Position numbers and translations under genes: made by a program. DNA of 13,378 bases, taken from Candidatus Kaiserbacteria bacterium. Its GTDB lineage: Bacteria; Patescibacteriota; Minisyncoccia; Phycocordibacterales; UBA2100. The notes below the pieces were generated by a model. That model had not been told where the DNA came from and did not search any database. It saw only the letters and a program-made list of their open reading frames with translations. Below are positions 1-4,552 of the stretch, piece after piece (position 1 is the first letter of the stretch; every line of letters begins with the position of its first letter). The DNA is taken from positions 1 through 13,378 of the forward strand of contig JALWJR010000054.1 of NCBI GenBank assembly GCA_026996985.1. The letters run 5' to 3'.

Positions 1-224
1 ATATTAAAAAATTAGTGGAAATTTAGCAAAAGCTGGTTGAAAGAGGAAGCACCGGTATTGTAATTGAACATAATTTGGATTTGATTAAAAATGCGGATTA
101 TATTCTTGATTTTGGTCCAAAAGGGGGTGTAGGCGGAGGAAGAATAATCGCAAAAGGCACACCGGAGGAGGTTGCCAAAGATAAAAATTCTCTAACGGGC
201 AAATATTTGAAAAAAATTTTATAA
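1..224 (+). pseudogene. uvrA: uvrA 3' end, interrupted by an in-frame TAG
   Basis: This is the C-terminal end of UvrA, the ATPase that recognises DNA damage in nucleotide excision repair. In the frame ending at TAA 222-224 the sequence reads IKKLVEI, then TAG (24-26), then QKLVERGST, the VIEHNLDLI block, a degraded glycine-rich block (FGPKGGVGGG), GTPEEV and a final TGKYLKKIL. The text on both sides of the TAG aligns with the UvrA C-terminus in the same frame. The stop replaces a position that is normally Leu in this family (LL-x-VL-x-x-L context), so one base change from TTG or TTA would explain it. Truncation there would remove the histidine of IEHNLD, the switch-histidine region of the second ABC domain. 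Several downstream residues also depart from the usual motif (TGIVIEH; PKGG for PEGG), which fits relaxed selection. A sequencing error, a second intact uvrA elsewhere, or readthrough remain possible. The 5' part lies outside the window. uvrC begins 12 nt downstream. Confidence 0.75.
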
Positions 225-236
225 AACTTGGTTGAT

Positions 237-1460
237 ATGAAAAAAGAAGAGTGGAGACAAAGTGGCGTTCCAAACAAGCCGGGAGTTTATATGTTTTTAA
301 AAGACGGCGAGATTCTTTATGTGGGCAAGGCTGCCAATTTGGCAGACAGAACAAGAAGCTATTTTTCGTCAAATTTGAAGTTTGAGCGCGGAGCTCACAT
401 AAGCAAAATGGTTCGCGAGGCTGACAAACTAAACTGGAGAGAAACCGGCTCCGCTTTAGAGGCGGTTATTCTTGAGGCTAACTTAATTAAAAAATATCAA
501 CCTCCGTATAACACCAAAGACAAAGACAACAAAAGCTTTAACTTTGTTGTAATTACAAAAGAAAAATTTCCAAAGGTAAAGATAGTGCGCGGGCGAGAGC
601 TTGGCAAAATAGATGATGCGGGTATTTTGCATGTGTTCGGACCGTTTCCGTTTTCAAGCGAACTGAAGAAGGTTTTAAAAATTATCAGAAAAATTTTTCC
701 CTACTCCGACAAATGCTCGGAAAAAGACAATAAGCCGTGTTTCTATAGACAACTGGGACTTTGCCCCGGAGTTTGTACCGGCGAGATAAGTGAGAAGGAA
801 TATGAGAGATATATAAAGCAAATAGTAAACCTTTTCTCCGGCAAAAAAGAAAAAATCATTAAAGATTTGCAAAAGCAAATGAAAAAGTACGCTGACAATT
901 TGGAGTTTGAACAGGCGGCGCAAACAAGAGATCAAATAGAAGCGCTTGAGAGAGTAAAAGAAACATCGCTTGTGGAGGAGCTTTATAAAACCTCGCTTTC
1001 AGGTGCCAATGTTCAAGTTAAAAGAATAGAGAGCTATGATGTGGCTCACTTGCAAAACAAGGCTCGGGTGGGTGTTATGGTTGTTTTTGAAAATGGCAAA
1101 CCCTCCAAAAAAGACTACAGACAATTTTTAATTAAAACCCAAAAAGAAGGAGACACTGACGCTCTGCGGGAGGTACTGGAGAGAAGGTTTAAACACACGC
1201 AGTGGCAGTCTCCGGATTTGATTATTGTAGATGGCGGAAAAGCTCAATATAAAGTTGCGGAGAAAGTTTTGCGCGCCAATAATTTGGGTATCCCGATCGT
1301 AGCGGTTAAAAAGGACAGCAAACACAACCCCAAAGAAATAATAGGTTCAACAAAATATTCTTCTTTACTTAAAGAGATGATTTTGCAAGCTAACCTTGAA
1401 GCGCACAGATTTGCAATTTCCTTGCATCGCAGGAAAATGCGCAAAGATTTGTTAAAATAA
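237..1460 (+). CDS. uvrC: Excinuclease ABC subunit C, short form
   Basis: UvrC makes the two incisions flanking a lesion after UvrA and UvrB have marked it. From ATG 237 the protein is 407 aa. The GIY-YIG 3'-nuclease domain occupies about residues 10-90, with GVY (Y18), LYVGKA (Y28), R38 and E80 (LEANLIKKY). A four-cysteine set (C160, C168, C176, C180) matches the iron-sulfur cysteines of UvrC. A UVR (UvrB-binding) segment lies near 205-240 (ADNLEFEQAAQTRDQIEAL). The RNase H-like 5'-nuclease domain follows, with ESYDVAH, DLIIVDGGKAQ and LEAHRFAISLHRRK supplying the Asp/Asp/His set. The protein stops just after this domain, so the tandem helix-hairpin-helix region of typical UvrC (about 600 aa) is absent. 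A TTG at 228 would add three residues; ATG 237 is preferred because it is a stronger start codon. It sits 12 nt after the uvrA stop and 4 nt before murB, with no terminator between them, so it is probably co-transcribed. Confidence 0.95.
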   Translation: MKKEEWRQSGVPNKPGVYMFLKDGEILYVGKAANLADRTRSYFSSNLKFERGAHISKMVREADKLNWRETGSALEAVILEANLIKKYQPPYNTKDKDNKSFNFVVITKEKFPKVKIVRGRELGKIDDAGILHVFGPFPFSSELKKVLKIIRKIFPYSDKCSEKDNKPCFYRQLGLCPGVCTGEISEKEYERYIKQIVNLFSGKKEKIIKDLQKQMKKYADNLEFEQAAQTRDQIEALERVKETSLVEELYKTSLSGANVQVKRIESYDVAHLQNKARVGVMVVFENGKPSKKDYRQFLIKTQKEGDTDALREVLERRFKHTQWQSPDLIIVDGGKAQYKVAEKVLRANNLGIPIVAVKKDSKHNPKEIIGSTKYSSLLKEMILQANLEAHRFAISLHRRKMRKDLLK

Positions 1461-1464
1461 GTTT

Positions 1465-2388
1465 ATGTTGCCTCAAATTAAAGAGTACGAACCATTGGAC
1501 AAGTATACAACATTTAAAATAGGTGGTCCGGCAAGGTATTTCTTTGAGGTGAGAGACGAGCTTCAACTTAAATATGCATTGGAGTTTGCGAGAGATAAAA
1601 ATATGCCTGTTTTTATTATGGCCGGCGGGAGTAACATACTTTTTGCCGATGAAGGATATCCCGGAGTTGTTGTAAAATTGCAATTTCGCGGTGTGTCAAT
1701 TGATGGGGAGAATGTAACTGTCGCCTCGGGAGTAAATTTAAAAGAACTTGTTTTTTTACTCTCCAGAAGGAAATTGTCGGGCATGCAAAATCTGTGCGGT
1801 ATCCCGGGTTCGGTTGGTGGAGCGGTTTTTGGCAATGCCGGCGCATTTGGTACCGAGATGAAAGATGTGGTGAAGTTTGCAACGGCACTCAACACTGAGA
1901 CGGGGGAGAGAAAGACCTTTTCCAACAAAGAGATGGAGTTTGCATACAGAGAGAGTTATTTCAAGAAGAATCCGCAATGGGTTGTCGTTACCGTTTTGCT
2001 AAAGCTTGAAAAAGTAAATTTCAATGTTGAAAAAGAAGCGCAAAAAACACTTGCCGAACGTGAAAAAAGGCACTTGCAAGATGTGCAGGCGGCGGGGTCT
2101 TTCTTTAAAAATCCGCAAGCGCCCGAGCATGTAATTGAAATGTTTGAAAAAGAGAAAGGTGTAGTAAGCAGAGGGGGTAAAGTTCCCGCCGGGTGGCTTA
2201 TAGAAAAAGCCGGGCTTAAGGGTTTCTCGGTTGGTGGCGCGCAAAGCAGTTTGCAACACCCCAACTATATAATAAACAAAGGCGGAGCAACAGCCTCAGA
2301 TGTGCTTAAAGTAAAGACAAAAATAGAAGAAGAGGTTTTCAGACAATTTCAAGTAAAACTTGAGCCGGAGGTAAGGATTGTAACTTAA
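1465..2388 (+). CDS. murB: UDP-N-acetylmuramate dehydrogenase
   Basis: MurB reduces UDP-GlcNAc-enolpyruvate to UDP-MurNAc with FAD and NADPH in the cytoplasmic stage of peptidoglycan synthesis. At 307 aa it has the short form's usual length. The FAD-binding segment shows TTFKIGGPARYF (residues 15-26), AGGSNIL (53-59) and GIPGSVGGAVFGNAGAFG (112-129). Catalytic residues are visible: R162 in YRESYFK, the proton-donor serine S212 in AAGSFFKNP, and E302 in LEPEVRI. The direct path from YRESYFK to the GSFFKNP block suggests the type II (Gram-positive-like) MurB. It starts 4 nt after the uvrC stop, so translation is probably coupled. Its presence shows the organism makes its own peptidoglycan precursors. 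A hairpin follows the stop. Confidence 0.96.
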   Translation: MLPQIKEYEPLDKYTTFKIGGPARYFFEVRDELQLKYALEFARDKNMPVFIMAGGSNILFADEGYPGVVVKLQFRGVSIDGENVTVASGVNLKELVFLLSRRKLSGMQNLCGIPGSVGGAVFGNAGAFGTEMKDVVKFATALNTETGERKTFSNKEMEFAYRESYFKKNPQWVVVTVLLKLEKVNFNVEKEAQKTLAEREKRHLQDVQAAGSFFKNPQAPEHVIEMFEKEKGVVSRGGKVPAGWLIEKAGLKGFSVGGAQSSLQHPNYIINKGGATASDVLKVKTKIEEEVFRQFQVKLEPEVRIVT

Positions 2389-2395
2389 TAAGTAA

Positions 2396-2421
2396 GCCCC
2401 CGCATGAAATTGTACGGGGGC
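2396..2421. terminator. Hairpin between murB and the convergent 105-aa gene
   Basis: A perfect 7-bp GC stem (GCCCCCG at 2396-2402, CGGGGGC at 2415-2421) with a 12-nt loop lies 7 nt after the murB stop and 5 nt from the end of the converging minus-strand gene. Neither side has a clean T-run (minus-strand tail TTACTTATTA; plus-strand tail AAAGATTAA). It is best read as a weak shared terminator or an mRNA 3'-end stabiliser. Confidence 0.5.
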
Positions 2422-2426
2422 AAAGA

Positions 2427-2744
2427 TTAACGCAAAAGCGCATGAAGTGGCTGTCCGCAACGCAAAATGCGTTGAACATCATTATCGTTTATGTACCCAT
2501 CTCTCCGGAGAAGCATTGTTTTCGCAAGTGTGCTCGCTTTTGCGTTTTTTACAAGAGCGATTTTCTCTTGTTCGGAAATTTGCCAATGATCAACCATTAC
2601 TAGTATTTTTGTTTTTACTTTCGGGTCTTTTAATGAGTTGATTTTTACAGAAAGAATACTCGCAAGTTTAGATTGATAAATTCCAAGTATATCTACGGCC
2701 AGATGATAGGGAATACCGCTGTGTAGTCCGACGGTGTTTGTCAT
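2427..2744 (-). CDS. Hypothetical 105-aa protein
   Basis: I do not recognise this family. The ORF is real on structural grounds: ATG at 2742-2744 is preceded by AGGGAGAA (plus 2751-2758) with 6 nt spacing, a promoter-like -35 lies further upstream, and hairpins bound it on both sides. The product is soluble-looking and mostly helical, with no membrane segment or signal peptide. The C-terminal half (EQEKIALVKNAKAST followed by LLRRDGYINDNDVQRIL) loosely resembles HEAT-like 'leucine-rich repeat variant' helices, but this is only a resemblance. It lies downstream of the RTX gene on the same strand, separated by that gene's terminator, so it is probably independently expressed within the same accessory segment. 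Confidence 0.7.
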   Translation of the reverse strand: MTNTVGLHSGIPYHLAVDILGIYQSKLASILSVKINSLKDPKVKTKILVMVDHWQISEQEKIALVKNAKASTLAKTMLLRRDGYINDNDVQRILRCGQPLHALLR

Positions 2745-2775
2745 TGCCTGTTCTCCCTTGTTTGTTTCTAATTGA

Positions 2776-2803
2776 AAATTAACAGTAAATATTTAAGAGT
2801 CAA
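2776..2803 (-). promoter_or_regulatory. Possible promoter of the 105-aa gene
   Basis: On the minus strand a good -35 (TTGACT, plus 2798-2803) is followed 16 nt later by a poor -10 (TAATTT, plus 2776-2781). This would leave a leader of about 25 nt containing the AGGGAGAA ribosome-binding site. The -10 is weak and its exact position is ambiguous by a base or two. Confidence 0.35.
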
Positions 2804-2818
2804 GATTGGTGGAAAATC

Positions 2819-2849
2819 AAAAAGCTCGCGCGACAACAGTCGCGCGAGC
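2819..2849 (-). terminator. Rho-independent terminator of the RTX gene
   Basis: On the minus strand a perfect 11-bp GC-rich stem (plus arms 2824-2834 and 2839-2849, loop of 4 nt) is followed directly by five T (plus A-run 2819-2823). It lies about 30 nt past the RTX stop codon. This is among the strongest terminators in the window. A second imperfect inverted repeat, with arms CGCCT and AGGCG, overlaps the stop codon near 2866-2887. Confidence 0.85.
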
Positions 2850-2879
2850 GCAAAGTTTCTCTACCGCCTTAGGAGATCC

Positions 2880-3932
2880 TTAGGCGATAAAGTCATAATC
2901 GAATGAGGGTGTGATATGAAGATTCAGCTCTTCGGCTCCGGGAGCATATATATTTACCCCTGGGCCGTAGATGCTTACACCGTTTTGGTCGGCATAAACA
3001 TTAACATAGTCAAGGCCGACCAAGTGTACAGAATCTTCCCCGGAGAGGTCTTCAATTCTGACAACCCCGGAGTTCTCGTGAAAAATGAAAGTATCTTCAC
3101 CTTCGCCACCGTAGAGAGTCAGGGGGTGGTTCTTCACTGGCGATGAATAGGGGTTGCCCGAGTAAATCTCGAACAGGTCATTACCATCACCCCCGAAAGC
3201 CACGGCTCCCGACCCTCCGGCGAGGTAAATCCAATCATCTCCTGATCCTCCGGAGATAAAAGAATTCTCACTTTCAACGGCAATAAGGGTGTCATTGCCG
3301 TTGTTTCCGAAAACAACATCTTCCCAGCCACGGGCGATGATTGTGTCATCGCCTTCTCCGCCGAACATATCGGCAGAGCCATAGCGAGGGCCAACGATAA
3401 AATCGTCGCCATCTTCACCCAGCACAACAACATTACCGTATTCGGCAAAGACAGCGTCATTACCATCGCCGGAAGAGACAATGCCGTTTCCGTAGGTTTT
3501 GATGTTGTCCGCTCCATATCCCGTTGAGACGGAAAAATGCGGTGAGAAGACGGTAACCTCTGTGGGATGCCATCCGTCAACGTTCACGAAAACATCTTCT
3601 CCGTACACACTGACAGAAGAAATGTTCCATCCCCGCAAGTGCACATCATCGGCAGACACACTGATATTGCCGATGTAAGAAGCAGATACGTGAGCATCAT
3701 CTCCTGCGGAGACGGCCAAATTCCCGATTCCATATCCGTACACTTCGGCATCATCGTAAGCACTCACATTGAGTGAGTTTACAAACGATGCCGAGACGTG
3801 TGCCTCGTTGAAAGATATGATATTTCCAATACCGATGCCGTAGAGATCGGCAAAAATGTTCCAACCGAGCATAAAAAACTGCTCGGTGTAGGTCGCATAG
3901 ATGTAGGAGACGGTCAGATAGGGTACCTTCAT
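2880..3932 (-). CDS. RTX-type calcium-binding repeat protein
   Basis: This is a 350-aa protein whose second half carries hemolysin-type RTX nonapeptides (GGxGxDxhx): GDGNDAVFA (155), GEDGDDFIV (172), GGEGDDTII (191), GNNGNDTLI (209), GGSGDDWIY (228), GGDGNDLFE (247) and GGEGEDTFI (275). After them comes a capping segment, RIEDLSGEDSVHL. Such repeats fold into a calcium-filled parallel beta-roll in secreted proteins. The N-terminal half (about 25-130) is a degenerate, aromatic- and Ser/Val-rich repeat region with two copies of a YGxGIGN...AHVSAS unit, probably also beta-helical. There is no Sec signal peptide. The C-terminus, DYDFIA, resembles the Asp-plus-hydrophobic end of many type I secretion substrates. 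The start is set by AGGAGG 5 nt before ATG 3930-3932; an upstream in-frame ATG at 3990-3992 lies upstream of the predicted transcription start and is rejected. Codon choice (many ATC, TAC, GTC, CTC) differs from neighbouring genes, suggesting transfer or selection for high expression. No transporter is nearby. Function unknown; adhesion or a surface role is plausible. Confidence 0.88.
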   Translation of the reverse strand: MKVPYLTVSYIYATYTEQFFMLGWNIFADLYGIGIGNIISFNEAHVSASFVNSLNVSAYDDAEVYGYGIGNLAVSAGDDAHVSASYIGNISVSADDVHLRGWNISSVSVYGEDVFVNVDGWHPTEVTVFSPHFSVSTGYGADNIKTYGNGIVSSGDGNDAVFAEYGNVVVLGEDGDDFIVGPRYGSADMFGGEGDDTIIARGWEDVVFGNNGNDTLIAVESENSFISGGSGDDWIYLAGGSGAVAFGGDGNDLFEIYSGNPYSSPVKNHPLTLYGGEGEDTFIFHENSGVVRIEDLSGEDSVHLVGLDYVNVYADQNGVSIYGPGVNIYAPGAEELNLHITPSFDYDFIA

Positions 3933-3959
3933 AGCTTCCTCCTTTCTTAAAAAGAACAA

Positions 3960-3978
3960 AAGCGGTATTAAACCGCTT
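3960..3978 (-). promoter_or_regulatory. 5' stem-loop in the RTX mRNA leader
   Basis: On the minus strand AAGCGGT, a 5-nt loop and ACCGCTT form a 7-bp stem, followed by a U-rich run. The predicted transcription start (about 3976) falls inside its first bases, so in the RNA it would be a hairpin at the extreme 5' end. That fits a stabilising element better than an attenuator. The AGGAGG site lies about 17 nt further on. Confidence 0.55.
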
Positions 3979-3982
3979 GCGG

Positions 3983-4011
3983 ATTTTGGCATATATAAAT
4001 ACTCTTGTCAA
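3983..4011 (-). promoter_or_regulatory. RTX gene promoter
   Basis: On the minus strand a consensus -35 TTGACA (plus 4006-4011) is followed after exactly 17 nt by CAAAAT (plus 3983-3988), which carries an extended -10 TG one base upstream. Predicted start near 3976, giving a leader of about 44 nt before the ATG. The -35 sits inside a 19-bp palindrome. Confidence 0.7.
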
Positions 4012-4017
4012 GAGTAT
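3999..4017. promoter_or_regulatory. 19-bp palindromic operator candidate over the RTX -35
   Basis: ATACTCTTG-T-CAAGAGTAT is a perfect 9+1+9 inverted repeat centred on 4008 and covering the -35 hexamer of the RTX promoter. A dimeric regulator bound here would block RNA polymerase. No matching regulator is recognised in the window, and no second full copy was found. Confidence 0.6.
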
Positions 4018-4094
4018 AGAAATAATACTGATTATCGGTTTAAATTAAAATTTGTAGCCGGGTAAACCTTCTTTTACCTATATTAAGCAGATTT

Positions 4095-4133
4095 CCGAGC
4101 CGTTGTGTAATTACGGCTCGGTTTGTCTTGTCT
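4095..4133 (+). terminator. Plus-strand hairpin with U-rich tail
   Basis: CCGAGCCGT (4095-4103) and ACGGCTCGG (4113-4121) pair over 9 bp with a 9-nt loop, followed on the plus strand by TTTGTCTTGTCT. It has the form of an intrinsic terminator for rightward transcription, yet no plus-strand gene lies upstream until murB. It may end readthrough or antisense transcription across the RTX region. Confidence 0.5.
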
Positions 4134-4297
4134 GCATCACGAGCATGCGGTGTGGGTGAACTCTCCGACACTGCACTTCATTTCATTTCGTTTGCTTGCC
4201 CGGCACCAATTTAAGGTGACCTTGAAAGCAAAACCGGTAATTGAGAATCTGATGCGGAGTTGGTTATATGGAAATGTTTACAAAAAAATTGGTGCTG

Positions 4298-4382
4298 TGG
4301 TGCCGGAGGAGGGAGTCGAACCCTCACGCCTTGCGGCACACGATTTTGAGTCGTGCGCGTCTACCAATTCCGCCACTCCGGC
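4298..4382 (-). tRNA. tRNA-Leu (anticodon CAA)
   Basis: On the minus strand this 85-nt class II tRNA has an acceptor stem GCCGGAG/CTCCGGC, U8, a GCG/CGC D-stem with the AATTGGTAGA loop, and an anticodon stem CACGA/TCGTG. The loop is CTCAAAA, giving anticodon CAA (plus 4346-4348) for UUG leucine codons. A 13-nt variable arm and a GAGGG/CCCTC T-arm with the TTCGACT loop follow. The 3' ACCA is encoded. U8 is the position thiolated by ThiI, which is encoded later in the window. A run of seven T follows on the minus strand (plus 4282-4288). Confidence 0.97.
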
Positions 4383-4405
4383 ATTAATTAATGAACTCTA
4401 CTACC

Positions 4406-4433
4406 ATTATATATTACGGTACGTCGTTTCCAA
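4406..4433 (-). promoter_or_regulatory. tRNA-Leu promoter
   Basis: On the minus strand TTGGAA (plus 4428-4433) is followed after 16 nt by a perfect TATAAT (plus 4406-4411). The tRNA 5' end lies 23 nt beyond the -10. The 24-bp palindrome at 4440-4463 is 6 bp upstream of the -35. Confidence 0.75.
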
Positions 4434-4439
4434 TTTTTA

Positions 4440-4463
4440 TCCCCCACCATTAATGGTGGGGGA
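4440..4463. repeat. Perfect 24-bp palindrome between tRNA-Leu and parB
   Basis: The arms TCCCCCACCATT and AATGGTGGGGGA are exact reverse complements with no spacer. As RNA this would be a 10-bp hairpin with a TTAA loop, but neither strand has a following T-run, so it does not look like a terminator. It sits just upstream of the tRNA promoter and about 90 bp before the parB start. A binding site for a dimeric protein is more likely than a transcript structure. Confidence 0.7.
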
Positions 4464-4495
4464 CCACCACCCGGCATTAATTTTGGCTTCAAGTA

Positions 4496-4504
4496 TTATA
4501 CACA
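4496..4504 (+). promoter_or_regulatory. DnaA-box-like site upstream of parB
   Basis: TTATACACA matches the TTATNCACA DnaA-box consensus exactly. It lies 31 nt before the parB extended -10. Only one such site was found here, so it suggests DnaA control or proximity to the origin but does not define an origin. Confidence 0.35.
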
Positions 4505-4535
4505 GTTTTTCCGCATATGCACGCTTTTTAGATTG

Positions 4536-4544
4536 TGATATACT
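4536..4544 (+). promoter_or_regulatory. parB promoter (extended -10)
   Basis: TGATATACT is an extended -10 (TG-N-TATACT) whose hexamer ends 8 nt before ATG 4553. No clear -35 is seen at 17 nt. The predicted start is 4551-4552, so the mRNA would begin at or one to two bases before the ATG. Confidence 0.65.
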
Positions 4545-4552
4545 TGGGTTTA

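Larger units (their letters stand above)
3933..4297. other. 365-bp non-coding stretch between the RTX gene and tRNA-Leu
   Basis: This gap holds the RTX leader, promoter and operator (3933-4017), a small inverted repeat GGTAAA/TTTACC (4061-4078), and a 9-bp hairpin with a U-rich plus-strand tail (4095-4133). At 4200-4212 there is an inverted copy of the tRNA 3' end sequence, and a minus-strand T-run follows the tRNA (plus 4282-4288). I see no convincing gene in it. The plus-strand ORF that crosses 4123-4575 has no plausible start signals and runs through the tRNA. Confidence 0.6.

Noticed and set aside
3134..3580. 148-aa minus-strand ORF inside the RTX gene
   Set aside because: It is a frame shadow of the repetitive RTX coding sequence; no start signal and low-complexity content.
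3930..3992. Longer RTX protein starting at the upstream in-frame ATG (3990-3992)
   Set aside because: That ATG lies upstream of the predicted transcription start (about 3976), while ATG 3930-3932 has AGGAGG at ideal spacing.
4383..4552. Canonical parS (TGTTTCACGTGAAACA-like) near parB
   Set aside because: No match was found by eye in this gap or elsewhere in the window; only the unrelated 24-bp palindrome is present.
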